Assembly (NCBI RefSeq): GCF_954871325.1
Contig: NC_088779.1
Coordinates: 13,766,846 to 13,830,845, forward strand
From: Gordionus sp. m RMFG-2023
Taxonomy: Eukaryota > Nematomorpha > Gordioida > Chordodea > Parachordodidae
Direction: 5' to 3'
DNA: 64,000 nucleotides
Within the stretch, counting starts at the first letter, position 1. Each line of letters opens with the position of its first letter. Position numbers and translations under genes: made by a program. The notes beneath the pieces were generated by a model, which saw nothing but the letters and a program-made list of their open reading frames with translations, did not search any database and was not told the origin of the DNA. Shown here one piece after another: positions 51,265 to 63,372 of the stretch.

Positions 51265-51612
51265 AACACATTTGCCAAGCGCTCCTGTGCTAAATATTTT
51301 CTTAATGAAAGACGCGGATGTTGAATGATAATAATTTATAAATTCTTTTATTAATTAAAGGCTAATTTTGAATTATAAATAAATATATTAATATTGTTAT
51401 ATTATTCTATTACAATAAATTTACACTATATTTAATTTATTTTTATATTAGTTATTATATATAGTGCATTAATTTTTATCAGAAATTTATAAAATTAGAA
51501 AAGAATCGTGATCACAATTCTTTTTTTAAAGGTCGATCCTGGATTTCGATCCTTTTTTTGATAAGATCGTTACGGGATTAGATACTTTTAAAAGAAATGA
51601 TTAACAAGCCTG
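51265..51612 (+). mobile_element. hAT relict related to the CAGAGTTGTTAACGCTCC family
   Basis: CCAAGCGCTCCTGTG...GAAAGACGCGGATGTTGA (about 51277-51330) matches the last-exon segment encoding [10 protein letters not shown]...ERRGCLLD in the element at 38181, with deletions. The right end CTTTTAAAAGAAATGATTAA, then CAAGCCTG, parallels CTTTTAAAAAGGAGCGTTAA, then CAACTCTG. Between them, CGATCC/GATCG words replace the GGAGC words. Left end not found. Confidence 0.55.
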
Positions 51613-52243
51613 AATTTATGGTGGGCTTCGTCCTTATATCCCACTTTAGCATAGATTTATATCATCTGTTATCAGAGTTGGACAGTACCTCGAATACTTG
51701 AATCTAATATAAAAAATCCTTTTCAGTATCTTTTTGACAATTTAATAAGATACTAATATCTGTATCTAAGATCCTTTATTCTGAAAACACTGTTGTTTTT
51801 ATTATACAGATTCTTTTAAATATTCATGTTTAAAAATTTACATATCACAGATTATGACCATATTTTTTTCGTGAAATCTTCTATTAATTTTCCATTTTTT
51901 TCGCCATATTTTAAATAAATTAACAACCAAAATTAGCTGGAAAATTTACAATTCTCATTAAGATATATTCATAAAAAATAACAACATTAAAACGAAATAA
52001 GTAGAGAATGTTTTTTTATATAAATGTAACTTGATTGAATATCATTACCAATTTTATGTTATTTTTTAATTTGTAGCATGATTAATACTCATGATAGGGA
52101 TGAAGAAAGTAGTGAAAGGGAAATTATGGAAATAAGTTCCCTTGAATCGAATCCCAATCTTAAAATTTTAGGTCAAAAGACAATGTTCAGGCTGAATATA
52201 AATTTACAAATAACTGATAAAGGGTTCAACAACTCTCTCTACA

Positions 52244-52400
52244 TAGTGTTGCGTAATCGGCTAATTTTAGTCGATTATAAAGGCTTAGCCGAGATTTTAG
52301 GCTAAAAAATAGAAATTAGCCTCCTAAAAATCGGTTAAACCTAATTAGGCTTAGCCTAAAAATCGGCTAAAACTTAGTCAAAAATTCTGCATCTGGTTTC
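52244..52400. repeat. TAGTGTTGCGTAATCGGC-family MITE fragment
   Basis: Starts TAGTGTTGCGTAATCGGCTA and has repeated GGCTTAGCC and TTAGGC words; same family as 21905-22240. The opposite end is unclear. It accounts for the second half of the small open frame 52078-52305, which is therefore not called a gene. Confidence 0.5.
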
Positions 52401-52719
52401 GTAAGATATGCCTAGCATTAATTATTTTTTATTTATAGTAAAATAATTTATTTAATTTATATTTAAATATTTTATTATTATCAATAAAAAACATATGATA
52501 TGATTTAATATTTTTTATTGATATTATATTACTAAATAATGATTATATTATATTTTGAAAATGAATTTATTTATTTAATATTTTCTTATTAAAAAAATGA
52601 TATGCTGCTTTTGTAATATTATTTTCGTTACAATTTATTAGTTATTTTCATGCCCAAAATTTTTGAGGAGTTCTTTTGTGATCTTTATAGTGGGTAAAAA
52701 TAATATTTATTTTGTAAAG

Positions 52720-54410
52720 ATGTTAAATTATGAATCAATGAAGATGTTCCTTGGATAAATGACAATTATCATAATCGTTATTTTTAAACATATTAGATTT
52801 TTTGTAACGCTAATGGGCAAAAATATGTATTTTAACATGTTAGATTAAATTAATTAAAATGTACCATATAAATGTGACAATTGTCATAATCGTTTTTTAA
52901 AGTTTTAGATTTTTTTAACGCAAATGGGCAAAAATATAGATTGCTAACAGATAAAAAAAAATTTCAGTAAAGATGTACCCTAGATAAGTGACAATTGTCA
53001 AAATCTATATTTTTAAAGTTTTTTTGACACGTGAGTAAAATATAGATTGTAAACATATTAAATAAAAATTTCACTAAGATGTACCATAGTGTTGATATGA
53101 CCGATTAATACTAACCTTTAAATTGTTTTTTTTTGTTTATATAAATTGATTTTTTTTATAAATTGTGAAATTGATTTTTTTATATAAATTATTATATTAA
53201 TATGTAAATTGATTTTTTGTTTGTAACATGCTATATAAGCATTACATTTTTAGTTTTAAAACAGATGTAAAATTTTAAAATAAATTAAATAAAATTAAAC
53301 TCGTAACTTTGATTATTCTTAGAAAACTGGTGACAACGTTTGGTATAAAACCTTCAAGGATAATATATGGGACAAAGGCACGGTAAAACGCAAAAATGGG
53401 AATTTAATATTTGAAGTAGATACAGGAAACAAAGAAGACATTTAAACCACCTCTTGATGAACGACACATTTGAAAACAAATACTGAAAATGCAATACCTT
53501 TTACTTTAAGTTTTAGAAGAAATGATGATCAAAATTTAGGAATACATGAACAGAGTCTTGTAAGTCAATTGCCCAAAAAATTCGATAATTTTATAATAAA
53601 ATAAAGACTAAAAATATATTTAAAAAAAAATATGTATATAAATATATAATAAAATATTTCTTTTAAGTAAACTTTCAATAGCAAAGGTTAATGAAATATA
53701 CCAATGATGACAATATAACTATCAAGAAACGTTGACTGCACGATAAGATTTACATGCAAGAAAAACCTGAGTGGAGATCATTTTTTAAAGGGTGGAATGT
53801 TGATATGACCGATTAATACTAACCTTTAAATTGTTTTTTTTTGTGTTTATATAAATTGATTTTTTTTTATAAATTGTGAAAATTGATTTTTTTATATAAA
53901 TTATTATATTAATATGTAAATTGATTTTTATAAGCATGATATTTTTAGTTTTAATATAGATGTAAAATTTTAAAATAAATTAAATAAAATTAAACTCATA
54001 ACTTTGAATTATTCTTAGAAAACTTAGTGACAATTGTCATATTCGTTATTTTTTAAATTTTTTGACGCAAATGGGCTAAAATAAGTATTGCTAGCATATA
54101 AAAATAAAACTTTAGTGAAGTTGGATGTACCTTAGATAAGTGGCAATTGTCATGATCGTTATTTTTAAAGTTTTTTGAATTTTTTTGACCCAGATTAAAA
54201 TATAAATTGTTAAAATGTCAAATTAAAATTTCATGAAGATGTTACATAGGAAAGTGACAATTGTCATAATCGTTATTTTTAAATTTTACAATATTATTTG
54301 AGAAATCATCCTAAAAAAGATTGTTTAAATGGAGAAAAGTTGCAATTATCACAATCTTCGTTCTATAACTTTCTTATTTTTATTTGAGAAATGTGTTGGT
54401 ACCATTTTGT
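52720..54410. repeat. 114-bp tandem repeat centred on GACAATTGTC
   Basis: The palindrome GACAATTGTC (or one-base variants) recurs at about 52761, 52876, 52990, 54029, 54141, 54256 and 54343, i.e. every 112-115 bp apart from the last, which is closer. The units share ATCGTTATTTTTAAA, TTTTTTGACGCAAATGGG and AAGATGTACC. An LTR fossil separates units 3 and 4; removing it restores the spacing. Confidence 0.8.
53092..54022 (+). mobile_element. Ty3/Gypsy-type LTR retrotransposon fossil, broken and small
   Basis: Two direct repeats of roughly 225-240 bp, both starting TGTTGATATGACCGATTAAT, lie at about 53092-53325 and 53798-54020. Between them a short internal segment remains whose + strand resembles the end of Gypsy-type pol (VWYKTFKDNIWDKGTVKR). 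The element is broken and only a small part of the internal region is left. The LTRs differ at several places, so it is old. It interrupts the 114-bp tandem array. Confidence 0.7.
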
Positions 54411-54902
54411 TAAAATTACTTATATTATAAATTTTAAAAATATTAAATCGTAAAATCTCAACAATCTGAAGATCCCATAAATGTTTCCTAAAATAAAAAA
54501 TTTCAATAGTAATATATATATATGAAATCTAGTCTCCATTCATGATTCAATGCCATCTACGATCTAAAATATTTTTTAATTCTTTTCTTATTTTTAATCT
54601 TTTGGAATTTTTTTTTATGTTTAATTTTAATTATATACTAGTAGAAAGCCCGTCAAGAATGACGGGGAATGAGAATTTTATTCTTTTTTTTTACAATAGA
54701 TGTTACCTTTTATTTAAAAATCATATCCAATTTATATTCTTTTTAACCCTTACCCCCCATTCAGGTCAAGTCCAACCAATTTCATTGATTCCAACTCATT
54801 AGGACTAAAAGTGGAAATTATTTTTTGTCCTAATATATTTAAATGAGCTTTTACCCCATATCAAAATTCTTTTTAAAATATTATTGATTACATTAAGACT
54901 AA

Positions 54903-55415
54903 CATTTAACATTAAAAAATTTCAAGCCAGGTCCAAGCTCATAATATTTGGAAAAAATTTCTAAGCGTCCAAGATAATTTAAAAAAATTTTCTCAAGCCC
55001 AGCTTAATCCATAATAATTTTGAAAATATTTTCCTAGCCCGGCCCATAATAATTTGTAAAAGATATTTCCAAGTCAGGTGCAAGCCAGTATTAATTTTGA
55101 GGAATATTTTCCAAGCCCAGTCCAACCCATAATAATTTTGAAATTTTTTTTCCAAGCCCGGAGATAGTTAAATTTCTAATTAATTTATCATCATATCTAC
55201 AGGTTAACTCCTAGTTATATACACGTGAATTCCTTAATAAGGGAAACTGGGTATTGGAGATAACCCCAAAAATTAAGTTATGGATAAAAATATGGATTGA
55301 AATTATGTCCACTGCAACAACAAAATTTATTTTTTATAATGCTTAATGTTTGTATCATTGTTTGTTATCCATGAAATAAAAATAAATGATTCTTATAATT
55401 TTTGTACTATGATCA
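54903..55415. repeat. Tandem duplication, copy 1 (uninterrupted)
   Basis: Contains AAGCCCAGTCCAACCCATAA-type units of 30-45 bp, then AACTCCTAGT, CACGTGAATTCCTTAATA, AACCCCAAAAATTAAGTTAT and TTATAATGCTTAATGTTTG. Every block recurs in the same order from 55755 onward, where transposons interrupt it. It therefore serves as the empty-site reference. No coding capacity; element type unknown. Confidence 0.7.
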
Positions 55416-56238
55416 ATTAAAATTATATCTAAAAAATAAATTGTTATATTGGGATATTATTGTTTCAAATAATTTAATGTATGTCTTGCATTTCCGAAAT
55501 TATTTATCAAAGAATTTGATAAGGGCTATCTATATCTTTATGTTAAGTAAAAAAAATGCTATCTGTTTAAATAACAAAAATGCCATTCAATACTAATGAA
55601 ACTTATATGCAATTTATTTATATATTTTTTTAAGAAATTTGTTTTTCTTGCCATATAAATTTAGGCTAATTTTTTTAAAAAAATGATGTCTACATTTTGG
55701 AGGCTACTGAAATATTTTTTGAATCAAAATATATTTCTTTAAAAAAAATATTACTGTACAACATTAAAAAATCCCAAGCTAGGTTAAGGCCCACAATATT
55801 TGGAAAACATTTTTAAGCATCTAAGACCTTAATAATTTTAAAAAAATTTTTATCAAGCCCAGCTCAATCCCTAATAATTTTGAAAACCAAGCCAATATTA
55901 ATTTTGAGGAATATTTTTTAAGCCCAGTCCAACCCATAATAATTTTTAAAAAATTTTTCGAAGCCCGGAGATATTATATTTTTAATTATTGAAGGGGAAA
56001 TTTCTGATTTACCAATTAGTCTACGGCTTAACTCCTAGTATACATACAAAAAATACACGTGAATCCGTAATAGGGGAAACTGAGCCTGGGCAAACCACTT
56101 ATTAGAGATGACAAAATCAGGTCTGCACTATTATTAATATAAGAAATAACAAATCTTACCTTGTATTTTTGGAGATAACTCCAAAAATTAAGTTATAGGG
56201 AAAAATATGGATTAAAATTGTGTTCACTGCAACAATTC

Positions 56239-57476
56239 TAGGCCTATTCAAAAACGAATTCGAATCGAATAGTGCGTTATTCATATTCGATTCGTTTAAA
56301 CGAATATAATTTGCTATTTGAATTCGTACGAATAATAAAATCTACTATTTGTATTCGATTCGAATTATTCGAATATTTAGAATAATTCGAATTAATTTTT
56401 TTAATAAAATAAATCATACTCAAATATATTGACAAATTTTTTTATTACAAATTTGATTTTAAACAGAAAAAATTATAATAATATGTAATCAATAATCTGA
56501 TAATAAATAATATATAATCAAGTTATAAACAAAATTAAAATATATATTATTAATTTAATTTATAATTTAGCCAATTTTTAATGCAAAGAGTTTTTCTTAT
56601 ATTTTCTTCCTTATATGACATGCGGTTTCTTGACAATAAATTAGTTCCAACTGAGAAAAGCCTTTCACAAGCAGTTGATGTTCCTTGTATAGATAGATAA
56701 TCCCTTGCCATTTTCGAGAGTATGGGGATCCGATATGCATTTGCCTTCCACCACATTAACGGGTCAGTATCACTCTTTGCTCTTGGTTCACTCAGATAAA
56801 AATCTATTTCACACAGTTGAATATTATTTTGTTTAAAAACAATGTATAGCCTGTTTTGTTGAATTTTATCCTTATTTGTTTGACAGTTATAATTATGAGC
56901 TTATAAAATAAAATCATATTTAAATGGGGGTAAATTAAATACCTGTATATTTATTGTAAATCTCTTTAAATTTGTCCATTAACTTGGATATATCAATATC
57001 ATAATCAACAGATATTAATTTAAAATATTCTACTTTAAGCCTGGGATCTAATATTGTGGTTATTATTGCATCATCGGCAGTTAAATTATAATAGCCCAAC
57101 AATTTATCACTGCTACTTTGAAACTATTGTTAAAGGATTTATGGAAACCAGGTTTTTCATTTTTTAGATGTTCAAGAATTAAAATATAATACGGTATAAC
57201 CAAATTATAAATAGGATAATTCTCCCCACATACCATATTTGTAGTTTCATATAAAGGCAATAGTATAGCTTTAATTTTTATAAGATCCTCCCATTCTTCC
57301 TATGACAAATGTTAGATTTATTAAACATATTAAATATTACGAATAATTCGTTTTATTCGAATAATTCGTTTTATTTGAATCGAATAAATGATTATTCGTA
57401 TTCAGATAAAACAAATAATTTATTATTCGTATTCTTAATTATTCGATTAGATTCGAATTATTTTTAAATAGGCCTA
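56239..57476 (-). mobile_element. hAT element with ATTCGAA-rich ends and transposase fragment
   Basis: A perfect 8-bp duplication AACAATTC (56231-56238 and 57477-57484). The ends TAGGCCTATTCAAAAACGAA and, inverted, TAGGCCTATTTAAAAATAAT are followed by dense ATTCGAAT/ATTCG words on both sides. On the - strand 56820-56553 reads CEIDFYLSEPRAKSDTDPL, then YLSIQGTSTACERLFSVG, the hAT dimerisation domain; 57270-57110 holds LLPLYETTNMVCGENYPIYN. The rest of the transposase is missing or broken. Confidence 0.88.
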
Positions 57477-59926
57477 AACAATTCTAACAATTTATTTTTT
57501 ATAATACTTAACAGTGGCGTAGCTACGGAAGGGGGACCCCTCCCCCAGAGCAAAATTTTTTTCGTTCAAGAGACAAAAGTGACTTTATATCAAATAAATA
57601 CCATGAATATTTATATTTATCTGGTTTTGATGTTTGTGGAAGGATATTATATTAGGGGAGACAGGGGTTATATTGTCCATAAAAAATTGAGAGGCTGTGA
57701 AAAGGAGGAGAAATAATTTATCAAAATAATTTTTATGTTATTTTATTCTTTATATAATTATCTACGGTGGAAATTAATATCAAATAAAAAAATATTATAT
57801 ATTTTTTTAAATTTAAATTTCAAAAAAATGAAAATTTTTGAGTCATGAAAAAGAGACGGGGGACGTATTATCCTTTTGTGGGGTATGTTTTAGACTATTA
57901 TTTTCTAAGCATTTTATTCATTTTTTTCTTACAAAAATCATAACAAACATATAATATTAACATACAACACATTTATTACATATAAAAAATGGATTAAAAT
58001 CACAACATGATCCATGTGCCCATAAATGACAATTACGGCATTGGAACCAATCTTCATTATGGTGGTGAGTTTGATAGTTTTTGTGGCACACTAAACAAAA
58101 TTATTTTGCTGAAGTCATTTGATTACGTGTTGTTTTTTTTAAATATTGTTGGATGGGGACTAATAATTTCTGGAGCAAAATCTTAATTCCACGTGAGAAG
58201 ATGATGGAACAGGACTATCACTGACAGATGGTTGCGAAATAATTTCAGATAAATTTAAATTCTCATTAGGATCGTTATTATTATTATAATATAAAGGATT
58301 AGAATTTTCGTCATTAAAAATTAAAGGATTTAGGGGCCATATACCTGAGGATTCAAAACCGTTTTGGATATTTGAAGCTGAGGTGGCTTTTGGAAGGACA
58401 TCCTTTACTACTCCAGGGATATCATATACAGTAAAACTTTTCCCTGGATGCATTCTCATCCAAGCATCCAAGGCACTGTTGTAATATTATTTTATAGGTC
58501 CAAAAACAGTTCTATCCAATGGTTGGAGTTTGTGAGTGCAATGGAGAGGGAGAGTCAATAGAACTAAACCACTGTCAGAGCACAGCTCAATGACTTCAAT
58601 AGATTGGTGAGATTTATGATTATCTAATATAAGCAAAACTTTTTTATCTTGACTGGGCTTAGTGTATTTTATAAAATGATTTAAAAAATATATAAAATCT
58701 TCAGCCAGCATCTATCCTGAACCATTGGACACGCCAATGCTTCCTACAGGGCCATCTCTTAAATAATGATCATAAAATTTTTTCCTGGGATATATAAACA
58801 TAGGTGGAATAGAATTTCCTAGAGCATTGACAGCAATTGCTAAGGTCATAAGTGTACCACGTTCTGATGTAGTAATTGCCCCAACCTGTTTTTCGCCTTT
58901 CCTTGCAATAACTTTATTAGGCCGTTGAACTGTTGTTAATCCTATGAAAATATTAAAGATTTGCTATCATATATATTTTAATTTACCAGTTTCATCCATA
59001 TTATATATATCACATGGTAGAAAGTTATTTTCCCTTGTGACAGTCAAATAATTATTAAAAAATAAATCAACCATTTTCATATTGAAATTGGTAGCCCTGG
59101 CTATACTTGTAGCCTCTGGTGTTCTCAAAGAAATAGTTGGATTTCTTTTAATAAATGCTCCAAACCAGTCTTCACCAGCTGATTAAGTTATTTCCCAAGA
59201 TTTTGGCTATACCTCTTGGCCATTTGATAAGCTAAAACTCTAACCTAAATTTAAACATAAGACATTAAATTATTTATATATTAAGGCAGTCTAATTAAAA
59301 TCCTAATTCTTAAATTTTATTCTGAATTTATTTTATAATTAATATAATAAAATATATCATACATAATTAAACCTCTAATGTATAGGTAAGAACCAAAATA
59401 TGTTTTAATGCATGATATAATTTAATGCTAAATCAATGAATAAATCATTTTAAAATTAATATACATGGCAGCATCATTTTATTTTTAATATATATCATAC
59501 ACACATAATTAAATCTTTAATATATAGGTAAGATATGATTTAATGCATGATATAATATATATAATGCTACAATGAATAAATCATTTTAAAATTAATATTA
59601 ATAAATGGCAGCATCATTTTAAAATTAATATATATACATGGCACGGCAGTATCATTTTAAAATTAATATATATACATGGCAGCATCATTTTATTTACATA
59701 TATATCATACACACATAAATAAATATCATTCTAATGTATAAGTTAAATTCTTACTTTAAAGTAATTTAAAATTAATAAAGATGTTTCATTAACATATAAT
59801 GTAAATAATTTAAAAAAATTTTCTCAAGTTTATTATTATTTAACTAAAGAAATACCATGGCATAAATTTAAAGATTATAAAAAAATTCATTTTAAAGAGA
59901 TATATGATATAACAAAAGATTAAAAT

Positions 59927-61826
59927 CAGGCGCGTACGCAGGAATTTGGTCTGGGGGGGGGGAAGGGGAGAGGGGGGAGATAATAAATTTTTTTGAGAAA
60001 TATTATTGTTTTTTAAAAATATCAAGCATAAATTTATTAGGACTAATAACTATTCATAATACACAATTTTAAATTAATGTGAATTATAAAAAAATTATAT
60101 GTAAAGAATCACTTAAATGACCCAAAATAGAAATTTGAATTTTTTGAGCCTTTACACAAAAAGTTTCTTAGGAATAATTGTATTTTGTATGTTATATATT
60201 TACAATGTAAAATCCAATCTTCGTTGGAATTGAGCTAATTTTTCAATTATCTCATCCTTGCTTGTCGTCAAATGCCTATGAATATTCGAAAAATCCAAAC
60301 CTTTCAATCTACTTTCACATGTTGTACTTCTTGGTATGTTTTTCAGAGACCTGCAGGCCTGGCCCCTGGGCCGGACAGTATTTTAAGCCCGAAATTTTTT
60401 TAAAATTACACACCGGCAGGACCTGAATTTTTTAAAAAAAACACCCAAGCCGGGCTGTATTTTTTAAAACAGCCTATATTTGAAATCGTTATTATTAGCT
60501 ATAAAAATCAAAAATAAATATAATTTATTTTTAAAAAATCCGGGCCGGGCCTGAAAATTTTATTTTAAAAAAAGCCAGGCCGAGCCTGTAAATTTTTAAA
60601 AAAAGCGGAGCGGCCTAAAAATATTTTTAAAAAAAGCGTAAAAAATCTTTAAAAAAATCCGGGTCGTGCCCTGCAAATGGTACTTCTGCAGGCCTCTGTA
60701 ATTCTTCTTAAAAAAGAGTGTTCTCTCATTAGTTTACTAATGGGAAGAGTTTATAAACCCTTTTAATACATTGGGAATTTAATCTAAAATGTGTTTGAAA
60801 TAATGCAGAGCATCCATAGCATTTTTGGGGAATATATCAACTATAGTTAATCTTATAAACATAGTTATTCCTATTAAGACATCATAAGATACTTTAACAT
60901 CTTCATAATAAAAATCTAACAAATATTTTTTTTTCTATCACCATCTGAAAAAGGGGGAAGTCTTTTGTGGAAGTAATATTTGCAGATGTAAGTGCTGCAT
61001 GATATATTAAAAATTCATTTATTTGGGTTATAAATGTATCTGCATCTAAGATATACTCTTCTACTGATCCTATATTAATGTTTTAACGATGAGCTTGTCT
61101 TGCTACAAGTCGAGGGAGACAAATATTAAACACGTATAGCTCTGCTTTTGACTCAACAATAAAATATAAAATATGAAATTCTTCATCAACATTAGCCCTA
61201 ATTTCCTTGAGTTCTGATAAAAGGCTCTCCGCTATTCTCATCTTCTTAATCAAATCAATGTCATGTTTTTGAAAAGTAATACTTAAAATAGTTGTATAAT
61301 TAAATAATACATTCTAATGAGAAATAAAATTTGGAATAAGCATTGAATCCAATAATTTTCTTGCTTCTGAGGAAATATTTCTTTCAGGCCATTGTAATAT
61401 TTCAGTAATAGCAAATAATTGGCTCTTCTAACTCCTTAATAGCTGTTAGTGCTTGATGGAAGAGGCTCTATCTCGTTGGACAAGGTTGTAATTTCTTTTT
61501 CCCTGTTGGACCAGAAGTTTCAGAAATAATTATTATTTGACTAGAAATTTGAAAATGGTAGATAAATATTACGCCACTAAAAATTTGAAAATAATAAGTA
61601 AATATTACGCCGGAAAACTTGAAATCGAAATTAATTGATAAAATAACTTATGAATGTGATAATAAATGTAATAAAATATATATTTAATATGAGATACGAA
61701 TAAATATTAACAAATATAAATTAATATAAACAATAATATTTTTGAAAAATATATCCGGCATCTACATTTTTTGGCTTTGGGGGGATTTATCCCCTTGTCA
61801 CCCCCCCCCCTCTGCGTACGCCAATG
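59927..61826 (-). mobile_element. hAT element, CAGGCGCGTACGCAG ends (copy 2), inside pogo intron
   Basis: Flanks ATTAAAAT (59919-59926) and ATTAAACT (61827-61834) match 7 of 8. The ends are CAGGCGCGTACGCAGGAATT and, inverted, CATTGGCGTACGCAGAGGGG. Sequence is collinear with 24444-26280, including the GC-block MITE at 60351-60701 and a broken ZMYM1-type transposase segment on the - strand (61380-61080). It sits at the 5' splice site of a transposase intron of the pogo-like element. Confidence 0.8.
60351..60701. repeat. CCGGGCC-block MITE carried inside the hAT (copy 2)
   Basis: CAGAGACCTGCAGGCCTGGC on the left and TTCTGCAGGCCTCTG on the right, with GCCGGGC words between A/T runs; same relative place as 24899-25249. 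Confidence 0.6.
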
Positions 61827-62940
61827 ATTAAACTTGTTTAGGGCATAATCCTGAAAATAATCTTGATCCTTTAATTAAATAATCTGTTAATTTAGCTTCT
61901 TGAATAGGAAAAAATACTGATCTGTGAAGATATCGCTCTTGAAAACCTTCATTCCTTTTTAACAATTTATTATACCTCTTAATGCTTAGTTTCTTAAATA
62001 TATACTAATTTAAATATATAAATATACCTCCCATAACTTAAATTCGTATTCATAGTTATAACTGTCAAAGGTATCTTATCTTTCAGCATTTGAAGAATAC
62101 TTGCCTTTTGATTATCATTATTTTCTTTGTTAGTTTTTCTAATATATATTCGAACCATTTTACAAAATCAGAACCAATATTTTAATGAATGTATGTAAAA
62201 GGAAAAGACGCACCCCGCTAATACCTTCCCCAGGTCCACAGGATCATTTAAAATTAAATTTAGAATATTAAATTAACATAATGATTGTCAATATTTTTAT
62301 ATATGATAAAATGGAGATTTTTTTATCATTTAGATTTATATTAAAATGTAAAATTTAAAAAAGTTACTTTGGGTATCTTGAAACTTAAATTTGCATTTAA
62401 AATTTTTCATGAGCAATTTTGTCCGAAACAATTTTGGACCTACTTAAGCACCTTATTATAATACATATTTGGCTTAAATTTCAAATCTTAAACTTTATTA
62501 ATTTTTAAATTATTTGAGAAGGAAATACCTACCCCGGGAACACACTATCCCCGGTCTCCCCTACTATTGAAATTATTATGGATAGTATTATTATAAAGTC
62601 ATTGAGAATAATCTACTAAATTATAATCACATATTACTGATGATAATATTTTATATAATTTAATTGTGTTATATAATAATAATACGAATTATAAAATATA
62701 TCATTTATAATTAAAGCAATTTATATCATTTATATTCAGAAATTTACATGCGTAATACTAATAGTTATAAAGTATATAATTTATAATTAAGGCAATATAA
62801 TATTTATAATTAAAGCAGCAATATAATAATTATATTTTAAATAATCACTTTTTATTTGTAAATTGATTTCTATAAAAGTATAACAAATTGAAACGTATAT
62901 CTAGAAAAGTCATGTCGAAATGTGTTATTTTAATTAAAAT

Positions 62941-63115
62941 TAGTGTTGTTAATGGTTCCAGTAAATTATGCAAGCCTGAAAATTTTGCTCATGGATGATA
63001 CAAAGGTTTAGATATTATTTGTGAAATCTCTAAGCTTGAGCAATATCTTTTTGGCTAAAATATTGAGTTAGCTGTTTATAAAAATCGGCTCAAATCGAGC
63101 CGTTTAACAACACTA
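62941..63115. repeat. TAGTGTTGTTAAAC-family MITE with 8-bp TSD
   Basis: A 175-bp element, left TAGTGTTGTTAATGG, right (complement) TAGTGTTGTTAAACGGCTCG. The perfect 8-bp duplication ATTAAAAT is at 62933-62940 and 63116-63123. It is inserted in the hAT at 57512-63288. Confidence 0.88.
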
Positions 63116-63372
63116 ATTAAAATGATCAATAATTCTAGAACTCTTATATTATAAGAAAAACAAATATAATTTTTAAGATAAACCCGGCCGAAGGCCAGGC
63201 AAAAGCCGTAGGCCCGTGTCTTTGGGGGGCCTGGGGGGCTTTTATATGTATGGACCCCCTCTAAGGAAAATTCCTAGCTACGCCACTGATGCTTAATGAT
63301 TAATGTTTGCATCATTATTTGTTATGCATGAAATAAAAATAAATGATTCTTATACTTTTTTGTACTATGATT

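Larger units (their letters stand above)
57985..62158 (-). pseudogene. Pogo/Tigger-like transposase, multi-exon, with C-terminal PHD-like finger
   Basis: Exons: 62158-62028 (MVRIYIRKTNKEN, start of the HTH region), 61984-61834 (SIKRYNKLLKRNEGF to GLCPKQ), 59244-58987 (VRVLAYQMAKRY, IYNMDETG) and 58941 onward (LTTVQRPNKVIARKGEKQVG; VLLILDNHKSHQSIEVIELC; LPLHCTHKLQPLDRTVFGPI; FESSGIWPLNP). Junctions are GT-AG. MDETG and LILDNHKSHQ supply DDE-type acidic residues. Past a stop, 58100-57990 reads CLVCHKNYQ, then DWFQCRNCHLWAHGSC, a PHD-like finger found at the end of such transposases. Breaks seen: a frame change in exon 3 near 59190, in-frame stops after NGSG (near 58711) and after FGPIK (near 58489), and one before the finger. 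Dead copy. Confidence 0.8.
57655..62561 (-). mobile_element. Pogo-like (Tc1/mariner superfamily) transposon
   Basis: TA on both sides (57653-57654 and 62562-62563). The ends are GGGGAGACAGGGGTTATA and, inverted, GGGGAGACCGGGGATAGTG. It encodes a Tigger/jerky-type transposase on the - strand and is itself interrupted by a hAT at 59927-61826. Fragments of the same terminal repeats occur near 7283 and 14866. Confidence 0.85.
57512..63288. mobile_element. hAT-type element (CAGTGGCGTAGCTA ends) hosting nested insertions
   Basis: Both ends read CAGTGGCGTAGCTA in inverted orientation; flanks ATACTTAA (57504-57511) and ATGCTTAA (63289-63296) match 7 of 8. Copy 1 of the surrounding repeat (TTATAATGCTTAATGTTTG, near 55340) shows the empty site. 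Net of the pogo-like element and one MITE it is only about 0.7 kb, so it is a non-autonomous hAT. Confidence 0.75.
55755..63372. repeat. Tandem duplication, copy 2, split by nested transposons
   Basis: Segments 55755-56238, 57477-57511 and 63289-63372 together match copy 1 in order. The gaps are exactly the hAT at 56239-57476 and the nested hAT at 57512-63288, each with its target duplication. Confidence 0.75.

Noticed and set aside
52078-52305. Open frame of 75 codons beginning MINTHDRDEESSERE
   Set aside because: The second half is MITE sequence (TAGTGTTGCGTAATCGGC family); no homology recognised in the first half.
54640-55230. Possible Helitron (CTAGT near AACTCCTAGT, and AAAGCCCGTC motif near 54645)
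   Set aside because: No convincing hairpin before CTAGT, no Rep/helicase sequence, and the segment is better described simply as a tandem duplication.
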